From Chloroflexota bacterium (lineage in GTDB: Bacteria; Chloroflexota; Anaerolineae; Aggregatilineales; Phototrophicaceae), in assembly GCA_011523545.1 (NCBI GenBank), contig WTGN01000010.1, positions 1 to 64,000 of the forward strand: DNA of 64,000 nucleotides. The letters are read 5' to 3'. How positions within the stretch are numbered: position 1 is the first letter of the stretch; each line of letters opens with the position of its first letter. The notes beneath the pieces were generated by a model. It was not told where the DNA came from and ran no database searches. It saw nothing but the letters and a program-made list of their open reading frames with translations. A program made the translations under genes and the position numbers. Shown in pieces: positions 17,095 to 26,201 of the stretch.

Positions 17095-19407
17095 ATGATG
17101 GAAATCAAGTTGAACCTGGCGCGCGAGCGGGAGCCCTCAACCGAGCCGGATATATGGCAGCGTTACGTCCGCGCCGAAGGCCTGCTGGCGGCCAATGCGG
17201 CGAAGCTGACCTCCGATTTGCTGATCCAGCCGAACTGGATCGGCGATTCCGATCGCTTCTGGTATCGCTGGAAATCGCTCACCGGCGTCGAATTTGTGCT
17301 CGTCGACCCGGCGGCGGGCGAGCGAAAGCCGGCATTCGATCACAGCCGGCTGGCGGCCGCGCTCAGCCAAGCGACTGGATCGCCTTGTAACGCCGCGCAG
17401 CTGCCCTTCAACGAGATCGAATTCGCTGACGATGGCGAGAAGATTCTCTTTGAGATTGAACTTGACGGCAAGAGCGAGCGCTGGTCCTGTGATCTGGACA
17501 GCTACAACTGCGCGCGCATCGGCGAGCCGCCAATTTCGGCAGCGGCCGATGTCGTCCGCTCGCCCAATGAAAAGTGGGAAGCCTTCACGCGCGAGCACAA
17601 CATCTGGCTGCGCTCGCTGGAATCGGGCGAAGAGCGCGCGATCACGACCGACGGAGAAGCAAAAAATGAATACGGCAAGTACCTGCTATCGCCCTTGACC
17701 AGCGCCGGCATTGACGATCCGCCGCCGCCATTCATCAAATGGTCGCCCGATAGCGGCAAGCTGCTGTTCTGCCGCATTGACCAACGCGAGGCGCCGCAGT
17801 TTCATTTGGTGCAGTCGGTACCAACGGACGGGCGCCTGCGGCCTCGCTTGCACTCCTTCGCTTATCCCTTGCCCGGCGATGAAGTCCTTCCTCTGGCTTT
17901 TTTGTATTGCGCCGATGTGAATTCGGGCGCGGTCATTGCGGTTGATATCGACCCCATCGAAATTCAATATCATGGCCCGCCGGTGTATGGCGACGGCCTT
18001 TGGTGGTCGCCCGAATCGAATACGGTTTATTTTGTGCGGCAGGGACGCGGTTATTTCCGCATTGATTTGCTCATTATTGACGCGGAGACCGGCGCGGCCC
18101 GCAGCGCCATATCGGAGGAGAGCGGCACCGGCATTGATCCGTCGGTCTGGCGCGGCGCCTCCAACGTGCGCATTTTTGCCGATGAAACGCGCGCCATCTG
18201 GTATTCGCAGCGCGACGGCTGGGGGCACCTGTATCTCTACGATGCCGAAAGTGGCGCCTTGATCAGGCAGCTCACAGCCGGCGGCTTCGAAGTGAGCACA
18301 GTGGAAGCCATCGACGAAGCGGCCGGGCAACTCTACTTCACGGCGATGGGCCGCGAAGCCGGGCGTGATCCCTACTACAAGCAACTTTATCGCGTCAGCC
18401 TCGATGGCGGCGAACCGCAATTGCTGACACCGGAGGACGCCGATCATACGGTCGCCTTCGCGCCGGGCGGCGGCTGCTTCATTGACAACTACTCGACCCT
18501 GGATCAGCCGCCTGTGATTCTGTTGCGCGCTGCCGACGGGTCTACGATCTGCGAGTTGGAGCGGGCCGATGTCAGCGCCTTGGAAGCGACCGGCTGGCGC
18601 AGCCCGGAACGCTTCAAAGCCAAAGCGCGCGACGGCAGCAGCGACATTTACGGCGCGCTCTTCCGCCCCTCTGACCTGGACCCGGAAGCGCAGTATCCAG
18701 TCATCGATTACATATACGGTGGTCCCCAGGCGATACAAGCGCCGGCCGCCTTCGCTGACGCCGCGCGCGAACGCGAAAAGAACTTTTGGGAGGCGCAGTC
18801 GCTGGCGGAACTGGGCTTCCTGGTGGTGATGATCGATGGCCTGGGCATGCCGGGCCGCAGCAAAGCGCAGCACGATCTCAGTTATCGCATGCTGCAGGAC
18901 AATGGCTTGCCCGATCATATCGCCGCAATACGACAGCTTGCTGACCGCTACGACTACTTGGATATTTCGCGCGTCGGCATCTTCGGGCATTCGGCCGGCG
19001 GTTACGCCTCTTGCCGGGCGATGTTCGATTATCCCGATTTTTACAAGGTCGCCGTGTCATCGGCCGGCAACCACGATCATCGGCTGGACAAAGCCACCTG
19101 GGTCGAGCGCTACATGGGGCTGCCGGTGGACGAGCATTATGTCTTTTCCGCCAATCAGAATCACGCGGCCAACCTGCAAGGCAAGCTGCTGCTGATCCAC
19201 GGCGATATGGACGAGAATGTACATGTGGCTTCGACCATGGTCGTCGTGGACGCGCTGATCAAAGCCAATAAAGACTTTGACCTGCTCATCATGCCCAACC
19301 AGCCGCATGCTTGCACGGCGCATCCCTATTTTGTGCGCCGCCGCTGGGATTATTTCCTGCGGCATCTGCTCGGCGTCGAGCCGCCGGCGGGATTTGAGAT
19401 TCAGTAG
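17095..19407 (+). CDS. S9 family peptidase, dipeptidyl-peptidase IV-like
   Basis: 770 residues: an N-terminal beta-propeller of the DPP-IV type (about 60-500) and a C-terminal alpha/beta hydrolase (about 530-770). The nucleophile is in GHSAGG with Ser633. Asp704 or Asp706 lies in HGDMDENVH and the His is near 738 in NQPHACTAH. DPP-IV-type enzymes remove N-terminal dipeptides, usually after Pro or Ala. No signal peptide is seen, so it probably acts on imported peptides in the cytoplasm. GAGGA lies before the paired ATG codons at 17095 and 17098. It follows dppC by 90 bases and most likely completes the peptide uptake unit. Confidence 0.9.
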   Translation: MMEIKLNLAREREPSTEPDIWQRYVRAEGLLAANAAKLTSDLLIQPNWIGDSDRFWYRWKSLTGVEFVLVDPAAGERKPAFDHSRLAAALSQATGSPCNAAQLPFNEIEFADDGEKILFEIELDGKSERWSCDLDSYNCARIGEPPISAAADVVRSPNEKWEAFTREHNIWLRSLESGEERAITTDGEAKNEYGKYLLSPLTSAGIDDPPPPFIKWSPDSGKLLFCRIDQREAPQFHLVQSVPTDGRLRPRLHSFAYPLPGDEVLPLAFLYCADVNSGAVIAVDIDPIEIQYHGPPVYGDGLWWSPESNTVYFVRQGRGYFRIDLLIIDAETGAARSAISEESGTGIDPSVWRGASNVRIFADETRAIWYSQRDGWGHLYLYDAESGALIRQLTAGGFEVSTVEAIDEAAGQLYFTAMGREAGRDPYYKQLYRVSLDGGEPQLLTPEDADHTVAFAPGGGCFIDNYSTLDQPPVILLRAADGSTICELERADVSALEATGWRSPERFKAKARDGSSDIYGALFRPSDLDPEAQYPVIDYIYGGPQAIQAPAAFADAAREREKNFWEAQSLAELGFLVVMIDGLGMPGRSKAQHDLSYRMLQDNGLPDHIAAIRQLADRYDYLDISRVGIFGHSAGGYASCRAMFDYPDFYKVAVSSAGNHDHRLDKATWVERYMGLPVDEHYVFSANQNHAANLQGKLLLIHGDMDENVHVASTMVVVDALIKANKDFDLLIMPNQPHACTAHPYFVRRRWDYFLRHLLGVEPPAGFEIQ

Positions 19408-19468
19408 ACGCGATGTTAACTGTAGAACAAAGCCAGTCGTGTAAATGATGAATCTCGCTGGAAAATCT

Positions 19469-19494
19469 CCCCTCCCTGATGCGTCGGGGAGGGG
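19469..19494. repeat. C-run/G-run hairpin between peptidase genes
   Basis: CCCCTCCC (19469-19476) pairs with GGGAGGGG (19487-19494). The loop TGATGCGTC resembles the loop TGATGCCTTG of the element at 27108-27134. It lies between the two S9 peptidase genes. Confidence 0.6.
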
Positions 19495-19625
19495 TCGGGG
19501 GAGGGGTTAGACAAGCGACAAGTCCGAATTCTCATCAATTGCTTGGATTTTCTTACTTGCTTTCAATTTTTATTTGCTGCCTGCGCTTGTGCCGCGAACT
19601 CAGGAATGCGAAAGAGGACAGAACA

Positions 19626-21704
19626 ATGTTGGCAAAACTGAATTATCCCGAGACCCGCCGAGTCGACCAGGCGGATGACTTTTTCGGTACTTTGGTTGCA
19701 GACCCTTACCGCTGGCTGGAAGCGGCTGACGATCCCGAAGTGCTGGAATGGACGCGGCAGCAGCACGAACTGGCGACGGAAGCGCTGAATGGCTTGCCCG
19801 GGCGCGCTGCCTTTGAGCAGCGGCTGCGCGAAGTATGGGACCATCCGCAACATGGCATCCCGCGCAAACGCGGCGACAGGCTCTTCTATATGCGCAATGA
19901 CGGCTTAAATGCGCAGCCCGTCCTCTATGTCAAAGAGGGGGACGAGCCCGAACGCGTCCTGGTCGACCCCAACACATTTAGCGATGACGGCACAGTGGCG
20001 ATTTTCGATTGGCAGCCGACAGGCGACGGGCGTCTGCTGATGTATGCCCTCTCGGACGGCGGGCTGGATTGGGTCAACTTCCGCTTTCGTGATGTGGAAA
20101 GCGGCGAAGATCTGGACGACAAACTGGCGAGGCTGAAGTTTTCGTCGGTGGCCTGGCGCAAGGATGGCTCCGGCTTCTACTACAGCCGATACCGGGATGG
20201 CGAGCTAGACGAGGGCCCCGATAATCCGCGCGTGTCTTACCAGGTCTACTACCACAAACTCGGGACGCAACAGGCCGACGACAAACTCATCTATGATGAC
20301 CCGGCGAGCAAAGGCATCCAGTTGAGCGCGTCCGTCAGCTCGGATGATCGCTTTCTCATTCTCGATATCACTTGGGAATCGCGGATTGCCAACCGCCTGT
20401 ATTATCGACCGATTGACGATGATGGCGATTTTGTTCGGCTCTTTGATGAGCTGGATGCGGAATACCGCTTTATTGGCAACGATGGCGATATTTTTTACAT
20501 CCTGACGACGAATGGCGCGCTGAATTGGCGCGTGGTCGCGGTGGATATCAAGAATCCGGCGTGCGACAATTGGCTGGATGTGGTGCCGGAAAGCGAGGAA
20601 GCCATCGCCGGCGTGTCGATCGTCAATCAGCGCTTTGTGGTTACCGCGATGCGCCTCTCCCGGCATGTGATCAAGTTCTACCGCAAGGACGGCTCCCTCG
20701 AACGCGAGCTGCTTCCGCCGGGGCTGGGCGCCGTGGCCGAGCGCGAGCAGGCCGGCGCTTTTAGCGGGGCTAAAGATGAGAAGATGTTCATCGCCTGGAC
20801 CTCGTTTTTGCAGCCGACGCAGATACTGCAATATGACTTTGCGACCGACGAACTGGAACCATTTTTCAGCGCGGCCACGCCATCGTTCGATCCGAACCAG
20901 TACGAAACGCGGCAGGCATTCTGCCCGTCTCAAGATGGCGCGAAGGTTCCAATCTTCATCACCTGCAAACGGGGCTTGGACCTGAATGGCGACAACCCGG
21001 CCATCATGTACGCCTACGGCGGTTACAGCTTCAGTCAAACGCCGAGTTATCGCGAATGGCTGCCGGTCTGGCTGGAAAACGGCGGGATTTTCGTTGTCGC
21101 CAATATCCGCGGCGGCGGCGAATACGGGGAAACCTGGCACCGCGCAGGCATGTTCGCCGGTCGGCAGAAGACCTATGATGACATTCACGCAGCGGCCGAA
21201 TGGCTGATCGAGAACAAATACACCTCGAACCGAAGGCTGGCGATTGAGGGCAGGAGCAATGGTGGGCTGCTGGTCGCCGTCTGCATGCTGCAGCGACCGG
21301 ACTTGTATGGGGCGATTCTGTGCCATGTGCCGACCATCGATATGCTGCGCTTCAAATACTTCACCTCCGGGCGTTATTGGACGACCGAATACGGCGATGC
21401 CGAGAAGAGCAGGGAAGCCTTCGACTTTCTGACCGCGTACGGTCCGCTGCATAACATCAAGGCCGGCCAAGCTTATCCGCCCATCCTGATTCTGACGGCC
21501 GATCATGATGATCGCGTTGTGCCGATGCACTCGAAGAAGCTCGCCGCCGCCTTGCAGCAGGCCAATGAAAGCGACAATGTCATTCTGCTGCGCGTCACCA
21601 CCAGGGCCGGCCATGCGCTGGGTAAAGCGACCTACAAGTTGATCGAAGAACAGGTGGATATCTTCGCCTTTCTCAATCAAGTCTTTGACATGGGCGTGGA
21701 ATAG
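19626..21704 (+). CDS. Prolyl oligopeptidase-like S9A peptidase
   Basis: 692 residues, close to the usual ~700. An N-terminal piece and seven-bladed propeller (about 1-420) are followed by the catalytic hydrolase domain. The nucleophile is Ser544 in EGRSNGG, the acid is in ADHDDRVVP (626-634) and the His is 663 in RAGHALGK. GGGEYGETWHRAG is another family mark. These enzymes cut short peptides after proline in the cytoplasm; no signal peptide is seen. I start at 19626, with GAGGAC upstream and the family N-terminus NYPETRRVDQADDFFGTLVADPYRWLE following. The longer frame from 19479 runs through the hairpin repeat and is rejected. Confidence 0.92.
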   Translation: MLAKLNYPETRRVDQADDFFGTLVADPYRWLEAADDPEVLEWTRQQHELATEALNGLPGRAAFEQRLREVWDHPQHGIPRKRGDRLFYMRNDGLNAQPVLYVKEGDEPERVLVDPNTFSDDGTVAIFDWQPTGDGRLLMYALSDGGLDWVNFRFRDVESGEDLDDKLARLKFSSVAWRKDGSGFYYSRYRDGELDEGPDNPRVSYQVYYHKLGTQQADDKLIYDDPASKGIQLSASVSSDDRFLILDITWESRIANRLYYRPIDDDGDFVRLFDELDAEYRFIGNDGDIFYILTTNGALNWRVVAVDIKNPACDNWLDVVPESEEAIAGVSIVNQRFVVTAMRLSRHVIKFYRKDGSLERELLPPGLGAVAEREQAGAFSGAKDEKMFIAWTSFLQPTQILQYDFATDELEPFFSAATPSFDPNQYETRQAFCPSQDGAKVPIFITCKRGLDLNGDNPAIMYAYGGYSFSQTPSYREWLPVWLENGGIFVVANIRGGGEYGETWHRAGMFAGRQKTYDDIHAAAEWLIENKYTSNRRLAIEGRSNGGLLVAVCMLQRPDLYGAILCHVPTIDMLRFKYFTSGRYWTTEYGDAEKSREAFDFLTAYGPLHNIKAGQAYPPILILTADHDDRVVPMHSKKLAAALQQANESDNVILLRVTTRAGHALGKATYKLIEEQVDIFAFLNQVFDMGVE

Positions 21705-22099
21705 AGGGCTGAGGGATTGGCCGCCACAGTTCGTTGTGGGGCCGAGCTGCCGGTTTGTTCGTACGCTGAGCAGGCTGCGTCCGTACCACTGTTTTAATGA
21801 ACTTACTGAATTCCGTCTTCAATCATAGCGAAATCTGTAGGGGCGAGACTTGTCTCGCCCAAAGGCACGCACTGACACAAGCACGGGCGACCCAATGGCT
21901 CGCCCCTACAGATTCCCATTTTGCGGGTTGGTGTTACGGTGTGAGCCGAGCCGTGACCAGCGAAAGGATGTGTGAAAAACTGGGCGTTTCCTGCCTTTGG
22001 CGACGCTAACAAATCGGCGCTCCCTTAAGCGCTTGCTGTTGACAGGGATTGCTGTATCTGCCAAACTTCCCTGCAAATTCACTTGAGGGATAGAGAACC
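21705..22099. other. 395-base gap with inverted repeats
   Basis: No gene seen. The gap contains the paired repeat 21832-21914. Nearer the next gene lies a perfect -35 box, TTGACA at 22039-22044, but only a poor -10 (CAAACT at 22062-22067), so promoter assignment is weak. Confidence 0.4.
21832..21914. repeat. 83-base element with 16-base terminal inverted repeats
   Basis: AATCTGTAGGGGCGAG (21832-21847) is the exact reverse complement of CTCGCCCCTACAGATT (21899-21914). Just inside, GGGCGAGACTTGTCTCGCCC forms a second hairpin on the left, and GGGCGACC..GGCTCGCCC forms one on the right. It therefore reads as two TGTAGGGGCGA-family repeats facing each other. It carries no reading frame of note. 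Confidence 0.7.
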
Positions 22100-22957
22100 A
22101 TGCTGACTTCTGAACAGATCGCCTTTTATCACGAGAACGGCTACATCGTTGTCGAGGATGTGCTCAGTGATGAGGAGCTGGCGGCGCTGCGGCGCGTGAC
22201 CGACGAATTCGTCGAGCGCTCGCGCGCGATCAGCGAGAGCGACGATGTCTTCGACCTGGAGCCGAATCACAGCGCTGAACGGCCGCGGCTGCGGCGCATC
22301 AAGAATCCGATCATGCAGCATGAAGTTTACGATCAAATCTTCCGGCATGATGGCATCCTGAACATCGTCGAGCAGCTCATCGGGCCCGGCGTCCGGCGCA
22401 ACACGACCAAGCTGAACATGAAAGAGCCCGACCACGGCAGCGCGGTGGAATGGCATCAGGATTGGGCTTTCTATCCGCACACCAATGACGATGTTCTGGC
22501 GGTCGGCGTTTGCCTGGACGACATGACCGAAGAGAACGGCTGTATGTTGATGGCGCCCGGTTCACACAAAGGCAAGCTGTACAGCCATCACGAGCACGGC
22601 GTCTTCGTCGGCGCGGTGAGCGAGCCGGGTTTTGAACCGGGGGAGACGGCCAAGTGCCTGGTCAAGGCGGGCGGCATCACCATCCACCACGCCCGCACGC
22701 TGCATGCCTCGACGCCCAATCATTCGGCGAACCCGCGCCGTTTGCTGCTTTTTGAATACTGCTCGCTTGATTCCTGGCCCTTGATGACTGGGCCCACCTT
22801 TGAAGAATACAGCGCCACCGTCGTGCGCGGCGAGCCGGGTGTAGCGCCCCGGCAAGAGGCGGTGCCGGTCATCATCCCCTTGCCCAAGCCGGAAAATGCC
22901 GGCTCCATCTTCGAGATTCAGGAGTCCCTGAAAAACAGGGAGATGGCGAGGCGCTAA
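22100..22957 (+). CDS. Phytanoyl-CoA dioxygenase (PhyH) family oxygenase
   Basis: 285-residue Fe(II)/2-oxoglutarate-dependent dioxygenase fold. The metal triad is His119 and Asp121 in EWHQDWAF and the distal His202 in RTLHAST. Arg213 or Arg214 in NPRRLL is placed to hold 2-oxoglutarate. The N-terminus (EQIAFYHENGYIVVEDVLSDEEL) is the standard PhyH opening. The family hydroxylates a wide range of small molecules and the substrate here is unknown. GAGGGA precedes the ATG. It is followed by a large membrane protein gene 53 bases on, same strand, with no obvious functional link. Confidence 0.88.
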   Translation: MLTSEQIAFYHENGYIVVEDVLSDEELAALRRVTDEFVERSRAISESDDVFDLEPNHSAERPRLRRIKNPIMQHEVYDQIFRHDGILNIVEQLIGPGVRRNTTKLNMKEPDHGSAVEWHQDWAFYPHTNDDVLAVGVCLDDMTEENGCMLMAPGSHKGKLYSHHEHGVFVGAVSEPGFEPGETAKCLVKAGGITIHHARTLHASTPNHSANPRRLLLFEYCSLDSWPLMTGPTFEEYSATVVRGEPGVAPRQEAVPVIIPLPKPENAGSIFEIQESLKNREMARR

Positions 22958-23010
22958 CCCTTCCGAGCCGCTCGCCAGCTCCGGCGGCGAAGTGAACTGA
23001 GCCCGCCTCC

Positions 23011-26000
23011 ATGCCGCCGTTTCGCCGTCATATTCTGCACATCCTGCGCGCCGCCCCGCGCATCAGCGCTTTCCTGGCGGGCATGACCTGTCTCTGCCTG
23101 GTCGCCATCCAGCCCTTTGCGCGGAATCAGATGCCGTACTCGGCCGATGGCCTGCTGCAGCTTTATCGCAGCGCCGCCCTCGAGCATTCTCTGCGCGTTG
23201 ATCATCCGCTTTGGCCGCGCTTCTCGTCCGGCCTCGTCCATGGTTATGGCGCGCCACTGTTCAATTATTTTCCGCCGCCGGCTTATTATCCCGCCGTCCT
23301 CGCCCATCGACTGGGTTTGAGCTTCCTCAGCGGCTGGCTTTTGACGATGAGCTTGTACACCGTTCTGGCGGGGGCGGGTATGTATCTGCTGGGGCGGCTA
23401 TGGACGCGCTCGGAATTGGCTGGCTGGGTGGCGGCGGCCGCCTATGTTTACTCGCCATACTGGCTGTTTGACAGCCTGGCGCGCGGCGCGACCGCCGAGT
23501 TAGCGGCGTTGGCGGCGTTGCCTTTCGCCTTTTACGGGCTGACGCGCCTGGCGTTCAGCGGCCAACGGCGTGACTTTGCCTGCGCGCTGGTCGCCTTCAC
23601 GCTCTTCATTCCCCTGCACACGGTGGTCACGCTGCATGGCACTGCCCTCCTGGCGCTCTACTGCCTCTTCCTGGTCTGGCGCGCGCCCGCTAGACGAGCG
23701 GCCTTCATTCACCTCGCGCTGGCGCTTGGTCTCGGCCTGCTCATGACCGCCTTTTATTGGCTGCCGGCCTTGGCGGAACGCGACGCCATCAAGCTGCCGC
23801 TGGTCGCCGAGCTGTTAGGTCATATCGATGTCACGCGCCATCTGCGCCCGCTGGTGGAAGTCCTGGCCCCGCCACAAACCGCCGACCCAACGCAGCAGAA
23901 TCAGGCCCTGCCCATCAGTCTGGGTTGGCCACAGTTGCTTTTGGCGGCTGCCGGCACAGCGCTCAGCTGGCGCGCTCGCCACCGCGAATATCGCTTGCTT
24001 ATGCTTCTGTCCTGGCTGGCCATCGCCTTTCTCATATTTCTAAATACGGGGCTCTCAAGCTGGTTATGGCAGAACATTCCGCTGATCGGCTTTACGCAGT
24101 TTCCCTGGCGCACGCTGGGCCTGGCCAGCTTGCTGCTGGCGCTGATGGCTGCGGCAGGCGCGCGGCTGCTCTGGCTCAACCTGGGCGGCGGACCTGCTGC
24201 CATCGGCGTATTGAGCGTGACGCTGATGCTCTTTGCGCTGCCCTGGACTTATACGCTGTATCTTGACGATATCGCTGTGCGGGATATCGGCGATGTGCTG
24301 CGCTTCGAGCGCGAAAGCGGTCAACTGGCGCTGTCCTCCTATGCCGAGTATCTGCCGGTCAAGACCGATGCGGGTCAGCTCGAGGCCGACAAATTGCTGC
24401 CGCGCTTCGCCGACGGCGATAGCATAGCGCGCCTCATTCCCTCGGCGACGGTGGACATCCTCGCGCAGCGGTGGCGCGGCACGTCAGCGGCGCTGCGCCT
24501 GGCGTCGGCGGAAGCGCAGACGCTTCTTTTTGACTGGTTGTACGCGCCGGGCTGGGCGGCCACTCTGGACGGGCGGCCGGTCGATGCCTTTCCTGCCGCG
24601 CCGGCGGGTTTGCTTGCGCTGGAGATACCGGCGGGCGAATTCGATTTGCGCGTGATGCTTGAGCCGACGGCGGCGCAGCGGCAGGCTCATGTGTTGAGCG
24701 GGCTTGGCCTGGCCGCTTCGGTCGCGCTCCTGCTGCTTTGGCGCAGGCTGGCAAGCGAGCAGGCTGTTTCGCCACCGGCGCTTGAGCCCGAACCGCCCTG
24801 GTTGATCAGCATTGCGCTGGTGGGCATCCTCGCCCTCCTGCTGAAATCGGCAGCGCTGGATGCAGCGGACAGTCCGGTAAAACGCGCCCGCTTCGGAAAT
24901 GTTGAGGGTGCGGCGTCGCTCGCGAACTTCGGCGATCGGATCGACTTGCTCGCCTTTGAAATGCCGGGCGCCGACGGCGGCGGACCGGTGCTGACCTTCA
25001 AGCTCTTTTGGCGGCTGCACGGCGCGCCCCTGGAGCGCGATTACGCCAGCGTCATTCGCATGCGGGATGCGCAGGGCATCGTCCTGGCGGAAGCGAGTTC
25101 CTTCGCGCCGGGCCGCCTGGCGACAAGCAACTGGCTGCCGGGCGCCTATATCGAAGACCGAATCACGCTTGAGCCGCCGCCCTTTACGCCACGCTCGCCG
25201 CAGCCTTATTCATACGATGTCGGCTTGTACGATGTGGAATCGCTGCGCGCCTTAAGCCTGATGAACGCGGCGGGCGACCCTTTAGATGTGAAATTCCCGC
25301 TCGGGGCTTTCCCGCTCCGCTGGAGCAGTGAGGCGGCCGACGCGCCCTCGCTGCCCCCCGCTGAAGGCGGCCCGGCGCTGCTGGTTGAGGCGCCTGCCTT
25401 GCCGCCGTCAGCGACCGCTGGCGACATGCTGCAAATCGATTGGGTCTGGCAGAAGCTGCGGGAGAGCGCGGGGGAGGCGCTGGCCCAAGTGATCTGGCTT
25501 GATGAAACCGGCGCTGAAGCCGCTTCCGCCGATGCGCTGCCGCTGGTCTTCGCTTATGATTTTGCCGCCTGGCGCGTCGGCGAAGTGAATCGCGGTCATC
25601 ATCGCCTGATTGTGCCGCCGAGCTTGCCAGCCGGCGCCTACCGCCTGGGTATTCGTCGGCCGGGCGAAACTGCTGGGCAGCAAGCCGTCGTCTTGCCGCT
25701 CGATCAAACCATGACCGTGGCCGTCCCGCCGCGTGATTTCCGCCCGCCCGAGCTTGCTTTTGCGTCCGGGGCGGAGTGGGACAACGGCATCATCCTGCAC
25801 GGCTACGATTTGCCGGCGAATGGCGACATTGTCCTGGTCTGGGGCGCCAAGCAGCGCCTAAAGCAGAGCCTGCGCCTGTTCTTGCATGCCCTGGATGGCG
25901 AAGGCAAGATCGCCGCGCAGTGGGATGGCGTGCCGGTTGATTGGACGCGGCCGACGACCGGCTGGCTCGAGGGCGAATTCTTGCGCACGACGCACCGCTT

Positions 26001-26121
26001 TGCCCTCGCCCCGGGCGAATATCGCCTGCGCCTGGGTTGGTACGCGCCGGCGACGGGAGAACGGATCGGTGTGGCGGCGGCGGATGCCTGGGATATCGAG
26101 CGAAATCTTGTCGTCCGTTAA
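23011..26121 (+). CDS. Large multi-pass membrane protein (PTPS-related/YfhO-like)
   Basis: 1036 residues. The N-terminal ~430 residues hold about ten membrane helices with the stretch SADGLLQLYRSAALEHSLRVDHPLWPRFSSGLVHGYGAPLFNYFPPPAYYPAV. This is typical of the 6-pyruvoyl-tetrahydropterin-synthase-related membrane domain, a relative of GT-C-like glycosyltransferases and YfhO. The middle holds a soluble segment (about 450-560), one or two more helices near 570-620, then about 400 residues of beta-rich soluble sequence. The role is probably in cell-envelope glycan handling, by family analogy only. The start has no clear ribosome binding site; an in-frame ATG further in (MTCLCLV, residue 25) is an alternative. 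Confidence 0.7.
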   Translation: MPPFRRHILHILRAAPRISAFLAGMTCLCLVAIQPFARNQMPYSADGLLQLYRSAALEHSLRVDHPLWPRFSSGLVHGYGAPLFNYFPPPAYYPAVLAHRLGLSFLSGWLLTMSLYTVLAGAGMYLLGRLWTRSELAGWVAAAAYVYSPYWLFDSLARGATAELAALAALPFAFYGLTRLAFSGQRRDFACALVAFTLFIPLHTVVTLHGTALLALYCLFLVWRAPARRAAFIHLALALGLGLLMTAFYWLPALAERDAIKLPLVAELLGHIDVTRHLRPLVEVLAPPQTADPTQQNQALPISLGWPQLLLAAAGTALSWRARHREYRLLMLLSWLAIAFLIFLNTGLSSWLWQNIPLIGFTQFPWRTLGLASLLLALMAAAGARLLWLNLGGGPAAIGVLSVTLMLFALPWTYTLYLDDIAVRDIGDVLRFERESGQLALSSYAEYLPVKTDAGQLEADKLLPRFADGDSIARLIPSATVDILAQRWRGTSAALRLASAEAQTLLFDWLYAPGWAATLDGRPVDAFPAAPAGLLALEIPAGEFDLRVMLEPTAAQRQAHVLSGLGLAASVALLLLWRRLASEQAVSPPALEPEPPWLISIALVGILALLLKSAALDAADSPVKRARFGNVEGAASLANFGDRIDLLAFEMPGADGGGPVLTFKLFWRLHGAPLERDYASVIRMRDAQGIVLAEASSFAPGRLATSNWLPGAYIEDRITLEPPPFTPRSPQPYSYDVGLYDVESLRALSLMNAAGDPLDVKFPLGAFPLRWSSEAADAPSLPPAEGGPALLVEAPALPPSATAGDMLQIDWVWQKLRESAGEALAQVIWLDETGAEAASADALPLVFAYDFAAWRVGEVNRGHHRLIVPPSLPAGAYRLGIRRPGETAGQQAVVLPLDQTMTVAVPPRDFRPPELAFASGAEWDNGIILHGYDLPANGDIVLVWGAKQRLKQSLRLFLHALDGEGKIAAQWDGVPVDWTRPTTGWLEGEFLRTTHRFALAPGEYRLRLGWYAPATGERIGVAAADAWDIERNLVVR

Positions 26122-26201
26122 GTCTCTGTTGCCGCATTGACAGCCTGCCGGACTTGCGATAGCATTGGCGGTCCTGAACAAAGTTTCTAGGGAGATTGCA
26201 G

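Noticed and set aside
17686..18990. A 434-residue minus-strand frame opposite the DPP-IV-like peptidase
   Set aside because: Composition of a GC-rich antisense frame; the plus strand encodes a full S9 peptidase with catalytic triad.
19479..19625. N-terminal extension of the prolyl oligopeptidase
   Set aside because: It would read through a hairpin repeat and gives no family sequence; the ATG at 19626 fits.
20205..21680. A 491-residue minus-strand frame opposite the prolyl oligopeptidase
   Set aside because: No recognisable domain; covers exactly the conserved catalytic gene on the other strand.
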